NCBI GenBank assembly: GCA_045110675.1 | Contig: JBGCGJ010000020.1 | Span: 62,001 to 126,000, forward strand | Direction of reading: 5' to 3' | Source of the DNA: JBALVT01 sp045110675 | GTDB taxonomy: Bacteria > Pseudomonadota > Gammaproteobacteria > Pseudomonadales > Halieaceae | Length of the DNA: 64,000 nucleotides | In this document: one piece after another, positions 8,463 to 16,459 of the stretch | How positions within the stretch are numbered: position 1 is the stretch's first letter | Layout: every line of letters begins with the position of its first letter | Position numbers and translations under genes: made by a program | Notes under the pieces: generated by a model | Databases searched by the model: none | Told to the model about the DNA's origin: nothing | Seen by the model: the letters and a program-made list of their open reading frames with translations, nothing else

Positions 8463-8467
8463 CCCCC

Positions 8468-9502
8468 ATGAGCATTAACAAACAAGACAAGCAAATGACT
8501 GAAGAGCACCCCTTCGCACAATTCGTGAGAATTTTGGGCAAGGGGAAAAGCGGTACTCGCTCCCTGACAATGCCCGAGGCCAAAGAGGCATTCTCAATGA
8601 TCCTGAGCGGAGAAGCCGACCCGGTCCAGATCGGTGCTTTCCTAATGCTATTGCGAGTGAAGGAAGAAACCGGGGAAGAGCTCGCCGGGTTCGTGAGTGC
8701 CTGTCGTGAAAATATGCTTCCAGCAGATGAGCCAGATAGAATTCATGTCGATTTGGACTGGTCCAGTTATGCCGGGAAAAAGCACCAGCACCCCTGGTTT
8801 ATTCTTTCGATGCTATTGCTCAATCAAGCGGACTATCGAATTCTCGCACATGGGGCCGATGGCCACACACCCGGTCGCTTATACACAGAGCAGGCCTTCC
8901 TGGACCTGGGACTCCCGATAGCGAAGAACTGGCTAGACGTTGAAAAACACCTTGCAGCAGCAAAGCTAAGCTATCTGCCCCTACGCCGCCTCTGTACGCC
9001 TTTAAACGACCTAATTCAGTTGCGTCCACTGTTGGGGTTGCGATCTCCTGTTCATACCCTAGCGCGCCTGTTAAACCCTCGCAGCGCTAGAGCCAGTATT
9101 CAAAGCATCTTTCATCCTGCCTACGGTGCGTTACATCGGGATGCAGACCAAATTTTGAATCAGCCGAGCGCATTGGTGTTCAAAGGTGATAGCGGAGAGA
9201 TAGAAATAAAACCGCAAGCGGATACCAGTTTGATGTATCTGAGAGACGGCAAGTTCAGCGAAGTGACTTTACGTCGTACGATTGAAGAACGAGTAGAGCG
9301 GGTAAGTGCTCCTTCTGTGAATCCACTGCGAACCCTGTGGCGCGGAGAAAACAAAAACACCTATGGTCTTGCGTCTGTTCTAGCCACAGCGGCCGTTGCG
9401 CTGACAGCCGTTGATCCAGATCTCTCCCTTGAGACCGCACATGCAAAAGCAAAACTCCTTTGGGAGCAAAGAGACGTGACAAGGATCGAAGCATGCCACT
9501 GA
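8468..9502 (+). CDS. ybiB: YbiB/TrpD2-type DNA-binding protein of the anthranilate phosphoribosyltransferase family
   Basis: 344 residues from the ATG at 8468, five bases after tusE; the open frame extends upstream but overlaps tusE. The fold is that of anthranilate phosphoribosyltransferase: N-terminal helical domain with MPEAKEAFSMILSGEADPVQIGAFLMLLRVKEET, then the alpha/beta domain. The phosphoribosyl-binding glycine-rich loop of true TrpD is not evident (AGKKHQHPWFI in its place), as in the YbiB/TrpD2 group. E. coli YbiB binds nucleic acid without sequence preference and is LexA-regulated. No LexA box is seen here. A place in an operon between tusE and trmA suggests a nucleic-acid rather than tryptophan role. 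Confidence 0.88.
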   Translation: MSINKQDKQMTEEHPFAQFVRILGKGKSGTRSLTMPEAKEAFSMILSGEADPVQIGAFLMLLRVKEETGEELAGFVSACRENMLPADEPDRIHVDLDWSSYAGKKHQHPWFILSMLLLNQADYRILAHGADGHTPGRLYTEQAFLDLGLPIAKNWLDVEKHLAAAKLSYLPLRRLCTPLNDLIQLRPLLGLRSPVHTLARLLNPRSARASIQSIFHPAYGALHRDADQILNQPSALVFKGDSGEIEIKPQADTSLMYLRDGKFSEVTLRRTIEERVERVSAPSVNPLRTLWRGENKNTYGLASVLATAAVALTAVDPDLSLETAHAKAKLLWEQRDVTRIEACH

Positions 9503-10587
9503 GTGCGTTCCAGCCACCAGAATATTCTGCACTGCTGGATGAAAAGCGTGCAATAGTGGAAAACCTGCTGGCACCCTACTCTCCTCCAGACCCCGATGTA
9601 TTCGAATCCAATCGCGAAGCCTATAGGATGCGTGCGGAGTTTAGACTCTGGCACGACGGCGATGATCTCGACTATGTTATGTATCGCCGAGACGACCCAA
9701 AAACCCCAGTGCCTATCAACAAATTTCCCATCGCCTGCGAATCCATTCAAAAGCTGATGCCGGATTTAAAACGAAGCCTGAAAGGCAATGCGATTCTTCG
9801 GCAAAAACTTTTTCAAATTGAATTCCTCAGTACGACTACACAGGACACACTTGTCACCTTAATCTATCACCGCAAGCTGGATGAAGAGTGGCTGCAATCG
9901 GCCACTATACTGGCGGAAAAATTTAGGGTTCAAATCATTGGCAGAAGTCGCAAACAGAAAGTCATTGTGGATCGAGAATATGTCACGGAGTCACTGAATA
10001 TTAACGGAGTCGATTTCCGCTATCGTCAATATGAGCAGGCCTTTACTCAACCCAATGCAAAGGTCAACATCCGCATGATCGAGTGGGCCTGCGAATGCGC
10101 CTCCGAACTGGATGCGGATCTGTTGGAACTCTATTGCGGAAACGGAAACTTCACCCTGCCCTTGTCTGGGTATTTTGATACGGTAATCGCCACGGAGCTT
10201 GCCAAGGCCTCGATCAAAGCGGCCAAAGAAAATTTGGCTGAAAATTCGATTAACAATGTACATATGATTAGGCTATCGGCTGAGGAAGTCACTCAGGCCA
10301 TGAATGGCGTGCGGCAATTTAGACGCCTTGCTCAATTGCCGAAAGCTCTGAATGACTACGCATTGAATACCGTGTTCGTGGATCCCCCGAGAGCGGGCCT
10401 CGATGAAGCCACTGAAAAGATGGTTGCCGGCTTCGACTCCATTATCTATATATCGTGCAATCCAGAAACTCTGGCACAGAATCTGGCGAGCTTATGTACT
10501 ACCCATGAAATAAAACGCTTCGCATTGTTCGATCAGTTTCCTTACACCCACCATATGGAGTGTGGTGTATTACTCTCGAAACGATAG
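9493..10587 (+). CDS. trmA: tRNA (uracil-5-)-methyltransferase TrmA
   Basis: 364 residues from the ATG at 9493, which overlaps the end of ybiB by 10 bp; the start (MPLSAFQPPEYSALLDEK) matches the E. coli length. The SAM-binding region is LLELYCGNGNFTLPL. The catalytic nucleophile is the cysteine of IYISCNPETLAQNL, and the base is the glutamate of HHMECGVLL near the C-terminus. The enzyme makes m5U54 (ribothymidine) in the T-loop of nearly all tRNAs. It completes the tRNA-modification operon that starts with tusD. Confidence 0.96.
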   Translation: MPLSAFQPPEYSALLDEKRAIVENLLAPYSPPDPDVFESNREAYRMRAEFRLWHDGDDLDYVMYRRDDPKTPVPINKFPIACESIQKLMPDLKRSLKGNAILRQKLFQIEFLSTTTQDTLVTLIYHRKLDEEWLQSATILAEKFRVQIIGRSRKQKVIVDREYVTESLNINGVDFRYRQYEQAFTQPNAKVNIRMIEWACECASELDADLLELYCGNGNFTLPLSGYFDTVIATELAKASIKAAKENLAENSINNVHMIRLSAEEVTQAMNGVRQFRRLAQLPKALNDYALNTVFVDPPRAGLDEATEKMVAGFDSIIYISCNPETLAQNLASLCTTHEIKRFALFDQFPYTHHMECGVLLSKR

Positions 10588-10590
10588 CCG

Positions 10591-11490
10591 CTAACAGCGG
10601 ATGCCAAATGCGTGTAGACCTCTTCCAAGAACCTCGTCCAGGCGATCTTTGTCATCAGCGTTAATTTCGATATACCGCAGATCATGCTCTTTATACAATT
10701 CGCGCTTTAGCAGTTTGTTCGAGAGAGCATCCACCGGCTCATCGATGTCCCAGCAATCGATATAAACACTACCGGCGGGAACATAAAAATCTGCTGACAC
10801 TTGCTCTGAAGTGGGCAATGCTCGCTGATACGCGTGCACCAACTGCGCCATATACAGCCAATTGCAGACCGCTAACTCCAGCGGTTTTGTAAGAACATGG
10901 CCATCCACACCTCGGTAAATTGGATCGGCAGCTCTTGGCTGAGTAAATAGATCAGTAGGTGGCTCTTCGCCGTTTTTTTCAACCGGTCTCGCATCTTCGC
11001 CCGACTGCTTACTCAGCTCGCGATGAACGACGGGATGGTCGACAATTTCATGGGGCCAGGTGACGTAATAGGCGCCGGTATTATCGCTCTCTTCCTGCTG
11101 GCCACCGAGGCGTTTGCCAAAGTCCGTGAGTTCCCAACCCAGAATACTGTGCGCTTGTAAGCCCAACTCAGCGAGGGCGCGATTAATCTGTCTGGGGTGA
11201 AGGGCAGTGTAGTAGCGGTGCATCCCTGCCGCCGTTATTCTCTGATTGGATTCGATGGCCTGTACCAGAGGATGTTGCTCCAGCGTTTTTGGCCAGACGA
11301 TATAACGGCCAAAACGACGGCTGTTCTGATAACTTCCGCCTTCGAACTCGCCCTTGTTGGTCAATGTCCAGTTATCACCGTGGCGTTCAATCCAGCCATA
11401 GTCTTTTAGTGTGGCGAATAACTGTTGCGCGGGAATTTCCAGCTCGCGTGCCAGCGCAGAAGTCGACAGTTTTGTTTCCTCCTGCGCCAT
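10591..11490 (-). CDS. Uncharacterised protein with tandem winged-helix-like repeats and a nuclease-like C-terminus
   Basis: 299 residues, function not established. Two copies of a wHTH-like unit are visible (about 20-75 and 100-155): each has a hydrophobic helix, W-x-L-T-x-x-G, a GG, an aromatic G-x-Y-x-V-W/T-W-P and HP-L/V-V. The C-terminal third has VYIDCW, then K-x-x-x-LYKEHDL, RYIEINADD and LDEVLGRGLHAFGI. The spacing of acidic residues and lysine resembles the PD-(D/E)XK nuclease fold, but this is an inference by eye. Similar proteins have, as I recall, been mislabelled glycerol kinase; no kinase motif is visible. An AGGAG site lies just ahead of the ATG, 9 bp after the dUTPase stop, so the two genes are probably co-transcribed. 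Confidence 0.6.
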   Translation of the reverse strand: MAQEETKLSTSALARELEIPAQQLFATLKDYGWIERHGDNWTLTNKGEFEGGSYQNSRRFGRYIVWPKTLEQHPLVQAIESNQRITAAGMHRYYTALHPRQINRALAELGLQAHSILGWELTDFGKRLGGQQEESDNTGAYYVTWPHEIVDHPVVHRELSKQSGEDARPVEKNGEEPPTDLFTQPRAADPIYRGVDGHVLTKPLELAVCNWLYMAQLVHAYQRALPTSEQVSADFYVPAGSVYIDCWDIDEPVDALSNKLLKRELYKEHDLRYIEINADDKDRLDEVLGRGLHAFGIRC

Positions 11491-11499
11491 GGCTTTCTC

Positions 11500-12123
11500 C
11501 TAAAGAGCGACTTCTCGATATCGTGTTTCGAGTGCCGCGTAAACCTGATCTGCAAAGTCCTCAGCGGCACTGTCGAGACTTTCTACCAGCTCAACCAGGT
11601 GTTCATTGTCCTCCCTGCCACTCCATATTTTGACATAGCTACCCTCCTTGTAGCCGTGATCCTGCCGAAAGAAGTTCAGAACGTTTTTACCTACATAAGC
11701 CGTATAGAGGCTCTGAAAATCGAGCTCTGCCGCTAGTAGTAGATCCCAAAACAACGACGGGGAAAAACTCTGCGTATCCAGAGAGTGCAGAGCCAGAGCC
11801 TCCGTGGATTCTGGAACACCCAAACCAGAGGGTTGCTGATGTTTCAACTCAGTTTCAATTTCAGCGGCCATGACCTCGATGGTTTTACCATTCTGAAACA
11901 GCGCAGACATACCAAAGTGCCAAATATCGATAACTTCAAGCTGCACCTGAGCTAAATCCGGAACCTGCTTCTTCCACCATTTATAGCCGTGGTGTTCAAT
12001 CAACTCGCCGCATTCGATCCAGATGGCTCGATACCATTCAAAGTTCTGATTAACCCAATCGTCATGGACTCTGGAGTTCATGCGCGACTGCATTGTCAGC
12101 ATATTGATCAAAGCCTGCTTCAA
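11500..12123 (-). CDS. All-alpha (dimeric) dUTP diphosphatase
   Basis: 207 residues from a TTG start at 12123, preceded by AGAGG at seven bases. An in-frame ATG 60 bp upstream would add an unconserved Ala-rich stretch. The protein belongs to the dUTPase_2/MazG-like all-alpha NTP pyrophosphatases (trypanosome and Campylobacter type), not the trimeric Dut family. Metal-binding motifs are E37-x2-E40 and E63-x2-D66, with the GYKWWK (46-51) and GYKEGSY segments typical of the group. It hydrolyses dUTP to dUMP, limiting uracil in DNA and feeding thymidylate synthesis. It is probably co-transcribed with the winged-helix protein that follows. Confidence 0.88.
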   Translation of the reverse strand: MKQALINMLTMQSRMNSRVHDDWVNQNFEWYRAIWIECGELIEHHGYKWWKKQVPDLAQVQLEVIDIWHFGMSALFQNGKTIEVMAAEIETELKHQQPSGLGVPESTEALALHSLDTQSFSPSLFWDLLLAAELDFQSLYTAYVGKNVLNFFRQDHGYKEGSYVKIWSGREDNEHLVELVESLDSAAEDFADQVYAALETRYREVAL

Positions 12124-12242
12124 GGAAATACCTCTAATGTTGTATTCGAAATAAGCGCAAAGCATAGCAGCCGCGGCAGCCAAAAAATAGCCAGCTGAAT
12201 AGACTCACGCGGTACTCTGCGACAGGTGATTGTTAGAGGAGC

Positions 12243-13490
12243 TTAATCGAGAGAAATCCAGGATCGAGGAAGATTATCCTCCACCAGCTGGGTAATGCTG
12301 ACACTGAGGATATCGTGCTCCTGACCCACCTCTGTGGCAAACAATGACTCTTTGCTACTACGGGAGATAACCATGGCGCCAGGATACTTCTGTCTCAATC
12401 CCAGGGAGATACGGAGGTTCTCTTCCTCCCTGCCCGTGCCCAATACGAAAACCGTGTTGTCGCCCTGCAGCTTGGCCTCACGTTCTACTCGATCCCAAAC
12501 TTCGGGGTGTGAAATGTCGCCCTCAAAGAGTATGCGTCTGTATTCGCCTGAGAAGTCCATTTGCTCGTCAGCGATAAGAACGCGTCGGTGAGCATCTATA
12601 TCCATAATGATCACCGTATCGAGCTCTTCAATAGCACAGCGCTGCAACTCTTCCAGTACCGTTTGCCCAAAGCGGCCGAATCCTGCAAGCACCACAACAT
12701 CTTTAGCCCGGGTCTCGCGAAAATGGTGGAGCAGATGGCTGCGAACCAAACCTGAGGCGGCGAGATGGTAGGTGTTAAAAGTCTGACACTGTTGCGCTAC
12801 ATTGGTGTTTTCCATGGAACGCATAAAGCGTAAATTCTCGCAGTGAATGACAACACGATCGCCGATGCCGGGGAATTGATTGAGCAAGGTACTGGCAGCT
12901 TCATAACTGCGCAAACTATTGTGATCTAACAACAGGATTTTTTGCGCCCGACTTAAATTCAGCTGCTTTAGAAAATATCGATGCGTGATATCACCTGTCA
13001 CAACCGTCGCGTGAAAACTCTGGCTAAATTCATCGACGACAGCCGGATCCGGACTGCCACTCACAACAATAATAGGGACTTTGGAATTCTGTTGGCGAAG
13101 CGTTCGCAGGGTAATCAGTGCCAGCTCACTGTCACCTACCACTACGATGTGATCCTTAAGGCGGCGAAGGTACCATCGCTGAGGTGCCATTGCCCGCAGA
13201 ACGGTAGAAATCAAAGTCCAGGCCGCGAGTATCGGTGATCCGAAATAGGACGCCCATAGCAACGCTCGCCCTACGAGAGGACCGCCGTCGGGTGTACCCA
13301 GATCGACACCTCCGACAACAAACAAACTCAAACTGAAATAGGCCTTGGTTAGGACACTGGAACCCACGACATCCGGACGCTCGGTGACTGAAACACCCAG
13401 CTCAAAAGCAAAGATTGCGCTGAAGAAAAAAAACAGCGCACCTAAAGTGCGCCATGAGATATTCCTTGAATTAGAGGGCTCTTGAAACAT
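12243..13490 (-). CDS. Two-TM ion-channel-like protein with tandem RCK/TrkA-N domains
   Basis: 415 residues. Two N-terminal membrane helices (about 13-33 and 75-95) flank a pore-helix-like stretch (AYFSLSLFVVGGVDLGTPDGG). Two TrkA-N/RCK nucleotide-binding domains follow: DHIVVVGDSELALITLRTL (about 115) and DVVVLAGFGRFGQTVLEEL (about 265), each a Rossmann fold with glycine loop. The overall plan is that of RCK-gated cation channels. The canonical TVGYG selectivity filter is missing; VGGVDLG occupies its place, so potassium selectivity cannot be assumed. It lies 34 bp downstream of the lipoprotein gene on the same strand. Confidence 0.78.
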   Translation of the reverse strand: MFQEPSNSRNISWRTLGALFFFFSAIFAFELGVSVTERPDVVGSSVLTKAYFSLSLFVVGGVDLGTPDGGPLVGRALLWASYFGSPILAAWTLISTVLRAMAPQRWYLRRLKDHIVVVGDSELALITLRTLRQQNSKVPIIVVSGSPDPAVVDEFSQSFHATVVTGDITHRYFLKQLNLSRAQKILLLDHNSLRSYEAASTLLNQFPGIGDRVVIHCENLRFMRSMENTNVAQQCQTFNTYHLAASGLVRSHLLHHFRETRAKDVVVLAGFGRFGQTVLEELQRCAIEELDTVIIMDIDAHRRVLIADEQMDFSGEYRRILFEGDISHPEVWDRVEREAKLQGDNTVFVLGTGREEENLRISLGLRQKYPGAMVISRSSKESLFATEVGQEHDILSVSITQLVEDNLPRSWISLD

Positions 13491-13524
13491 GGCCCGGATT
13501 TTAACCTAGATCCGGACCAAGTTG

Positions 13525-15417
13525 TCAGTGAAAACGTCGTCGTTCTGGTGCCGGCTCTGGCTTAAGCCTTTTTGTAGCGGATTTAACCCTGGCGGACTGG
13601 GCATCGGCATTACCGCTGAGATCTATGTTGTCACACCAATCGCGAGTGATATCCATCGAAACCGGCGTAGGCAAAGTGGTAAGCTCCTGCGTATAGTCGC
13701 GCTCTGGCAATAACTTACTCACAATGTCACGCGCCCTAAGAGATACCTGAGGCTCGGCGATTCGACCACGCACACCCCAACCCACTCGGTAGTCTGAGCA
13801 GTCATCATCCTCATTGGATTCGGGAACAGTGGTGAACGCAACATCTCTGGAAAAGCCATAGTGAATAGCCATCATCGATTCCTCAAACAACATGGCCGTG
13901 TCCTCAAACTGAGTGTAATAACCATACAAATCGGATGCGCCATCGGGCTCAAAAAAGGTGCCAATTTCTTCAGGTGTATATTTTGCTTCCACATCCGTCG
14001 CATCAAAACCACCGAACAGAACGTTCGCGATTCCAAAGAGCTCTGAAGACAACAGCGGATCGGAGTCGGTAAGCTCAGTAGAAGCCAGCGGAATATCAAC
14101 TTCATAAGGCTTCAGAGACCGTTGAATCTGATCGAACAATTCGGGCCGGAAAAAATCCGTCGCATGCGCCAACTCATGAAATAGCAAGGGAGCCGCTAGC
14201 TTAACCACGTGATCAAGGGTGCGATTGCCGTTTTCATCCACGTCGTAAAAGCGCGGGACAGCTCGCTCATTGTCCAACACATAGCGCCAAAGATCGGCAA
14301 ACTCTACGGCTTTGGCAAATTCAGCACGATAATCTTCCTCGGCCGTAATCGACTCGCCCTCCTTTTCAGTCCGCCAGAAATAATCTCCGCTTAGGTAAAT
14401 CGTCGCCAGGGAACCCCTATAAAAGGAGGGATTAGTGTCCGCGTCTATCACGATGCCCGCCATGCTGCGGAACATTAACAAGAGATCGTCCGGAGCCTCG
14501 TAGAGAAACTCTTCAAACCGTTGAGCCATCCACGTGTGAGAGACGATTACACGCTCCATGACATCATCAACGGTGGGGTTAGAGCGCTCCATACCCAACA
14601 GTGGCAACTCGCCGAGACTACAGACATCACCAACCGTTACGGCCACGCTACAACCAATTAAATCTGAACCGTACTCACTATCTGGACGGGCCGGCCGCCA
14701 TTTTGCGGACATCACGGCGTTTACAACATCCGTGTCACGTACTCCATCTGTGTAGATGGAGTCACCATAGGATCGAACCAATCGGTCAAACAAAACGGTC
14801 GACCCCTTGTATTTATGATTGCCCGCAACCTGAGACCATTTCACCACATCCAAGTGATTTCGAGTGCCGTCACCGTTGACATCGCCCACGACACGAGCCG
14901 CTCTCTCATTCAGTAAATCTCTTAAACCTTGATCGCTCAGGTCGTCGATCTCATCTTTTATATTCTGATAGATCGCTTCGCTCATTAAATTAACGCGAGC
15001 ACCTTTCTTCAACTGCCTTCCGGTCAAGATGGCGTGCAGTGGTCGCGCCACCGGTACGCCGTTTGAATCTTCCTGACCATCGCCATTGAAATCCATATCA
15101 ACGCCGCCCGTGGCGGTGACAAGATAAAAAGTTTTATTTTTGAGTTCGGATCCGGACACTTGAATGCCGCCCTGCATAATCAGCTTGGCCTTTGCATCCA
15201 GCGAATCCCAAAGTTCCTGACCAATGGCATCGCTAACCTCTTGGGGGCCAGCTGTGAGTTCGCCTTGCACAACGGAGACGCCATCTCGCAAAGTTTCTAT
15301 GAACACTCGTGCGCCTACAACAGGCCCGACCAATTCAACCTGCAGACAGCCTGATAAGAGAATGAAAAGAACAGTGGCGATCGTGGAACGTAATTTGATC
15401 AGAGCGCTATTTTTCAT
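13525..15417 (-). CDS. Large lipoprotein with zinc-metallopeptidase-like HEXXH motif
   Basis: 630 residues, not recognised as a named family. A lipoprotein signal peptide ends in LLSGC (cysteine about residue 24), so it should be membrane anchored and probably periplasmic or outer-membrane facing. Around residue 414-418 is HELAH in the hydrophobic context PLLFHELAHATDFF, the zincin helix; downstream FEDTAMLFEE (504-513) supplies candidate third-ligand glutamates. Three Asp/Asn-rich loops resemble calcium-binding EF-hand/dockerin loops: DFNGDGQED, GDVNGDGTRNHLD and YDVDENGNRTLD. The last two thirds are rich in acidic residues, as expected for an extracytoplasmic protein. A protease role is inferred from the motif only. 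Confidence 0.65.
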   Translation of the reverse strand: MKNSALIKLRSTIATVLFILLSGCLQVELVGPVVGARVFIETLRDGVSVVQGELTAGPQEVSDAIGQELWDSLDAKAKLIMQGGIQVSGSELKNKTFYLVTATGGVDMDFNGDGQEDSNGVPVARPLHAILTGRQLKKGARVNLMSEAIYQNIKDEIDDLSDQGLRDLLNERAARVVGDVNGDGTRNHLDVVKWSQVAGNHKYKGSTVLFDRLVRSYGDSIYTDGVRDTDVVNAVMSAKWRPARPDSEYGSDLIGCSVAVTVGDVCSLGELPLLGMERSNPTVDDVMERVIVSHTWMAQRFEEFLYEAPDDLLLMFRSMAGIVIDADTNPSFYRGSLATIYLSGDYFWRTEKEGESITAEEDYRAEFAKAVEFADLWRYVLDNERAVPRFYDVDENGNRTLDHVVKLAAPLLFHELAHATDFFRPELFDQIQRSLKPYEVDIPLASTELTDSDPLLSSELFGIANVLFGGFDATDVEAKYTPEEIGTFFEPDGASDLYGYYTQFEDTAMLFEESMMAIHYGFSRDVAFTTVPESNEDDDCSDYRVGWGVRGRIAEPQVSLRARDIVSKLLPERDYTQELTTLPTPVSMDITRDWCDNIDLSGNADAQSARVKSATKRLKPEPAPERRRFH

Positions 15418-15464
15418 AGAACCTCCGTGTTACAGAAAGTTGGCAAAAACCGAAAAATACCAGG

Positions 15465-16385
15465 CTATCCTGCCTGTGTACCTTCAAGATATTGTTCCAC
15501 ACTGCGAGCGAGAGCCTCAACATTGTAACCCCCTTCGAGCATAGAAATCATCCGCCCTTCACAAAAACGCTCTGATTGGTCTCGAATCAATTGTCCTAAC
15601 CAAAGATAGTCATCGTCCTCAAGCAATAAACCCGCCAGCGGATCTTCACGATGAGCGTCGAACCCAGCGGAGACCAAGATAAAATCTGGCTGATGTTTAA
15701 TAAGCGCCGGAAGCCAACTTTCTTCAATAGCTAAACGAAAAGTACCGCTGGCTGTGCCTTCGTCCAAGGGCGTCAGGCAAATATTGGATCGCTGAATATC
15801 ATCATACCGCCCAGGGTAAAACGGATACTGGAAGCTTGAACACACCAACACCTCTGGGCGATCTTTGAATATCTCAACGGTACCGTTGCCGTGATGCACA
15901 TCGAAGTCGAGTATGGCAACGCGTTGTGCTCCTAAAGAGAGCACTCGTTCTGCCGCTAGGGCGATTGAGTTAAAAATACAAAAACCCATACCCGCTGTAG
16001 ACTCAGCATGATGGCCTGGTGGGCGAACGGCACAAAAGGCATTTTTGTATTCGCCAGACCAAACCGAATCAACGGCTTGTAAGCCCGAACCAGCAGCCAG
16101 TTTTGCAGCCCGCATGCTGTGTTTGTTCAGGGAGGTATCCGGATCTATCTGGGCAATACCCTCCTCCGGCTTAAGTGACTGCAGCATTTCCAGATACTCA
16201 CCGGAATGAACAGCCGGCAGTTTCAGTTCGTCAATTTCCTCAGCCTCCACAAAAACAAGGCGCGAATCCATGACTCCCTCGTTCAGGCGGTTCACAACCG
16301 CCTGCAGCCGAGCCGGGCTTTCGGGATGATGCGCAAGCATTACATGCTTTTCGCAATCGGTATGCGTCAGTAGAAGCGATTTCAC
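15465..16385 (-). CDS. Histone-deacetylase family amidohydrolase
   Basis: 306 residues from a GTG at 16385, which has GGAG six bases upstream; an ATG at 16397 is a possible alternative, and the longer open frame beyond it overlaps a terminator. Class II HDAC/acetylpolyamine amidohydrolase motifs are all present: HHPESPARL near the start, RPPGHHAES with the catalytic His pair, DFDVHHGNGT with zinc ligands Asp and His, and SAGFDAHREDPL with the third zinc ligand Asp. Bacterial members deacetylate acetylpolyamines, acetylated sugars or acyl-lysines; the substrate here is unknown. It is first of the minus-strand run leading into the lipoprotein gene (47 bp gap). Confidence 0.88.
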   Translation of the reverse strand: MKSLLLTHTDCEKHVMLAHHPESPARLQAVVNRLNEGVMDSRLVFVEAEEIDELKLPAVHSGEYLEMLQSLKPEEGIAQIDPDTSLNKHSMRAAKLAAGSGLQAVDSVWSGEYKNAFCAVRPPGHHAESTAGMGFCIFNSIALAAERVLSLGAQRVAILDFDVHHGNGTVEIFKDRPEVLVCSSFQYPFYPGRYDDIQRSNICLTPLDEGTASGTFRLAIEESWLPALIKHQPDFILVSAGFDAHREDPLAGLLLEDDDYLWLGQLIRDQSERFCEGRMISMLEGGYNVEALARSVEQYLEGTQAG

Positions 16386-16408
16386 TACTTTCTCCATTTT
16401 TAGCAGGC

Positions 16409-16438
16409 AAAAAAAAAGGCCACACATCTGTGTGGCCT
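16409..16438 (-). terminator. Rho-independent terminator of the PEP-CTERM gene
   Basis: On the minus strand AGGCCACACA-GA-TGTGTGGCCT (16417-16438) forms a ten-pair hairpin followed by a run of nine T (plus-strand A 16409-16417). It begins 22 bp after the PEP-CTERM stop and ends just before the amidohydrolase start. Confidence 0.92.
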
Positions 16439-16459
16439 ATTTTCAGCTTACAGCGCTAT

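Noticed and set aside
8339..8467. Upstream extension of the ybiB frame
   Set aside because: It would overlap tusE for more than 120 bp; the ATG at 8468 fits the family and operon spacing.
10566..10610. Hairpin between trmA and the convergent gene (CCGCT/AGCGG)
   Set aside because: Only five pairs and no T-run, not a convincing terminator.
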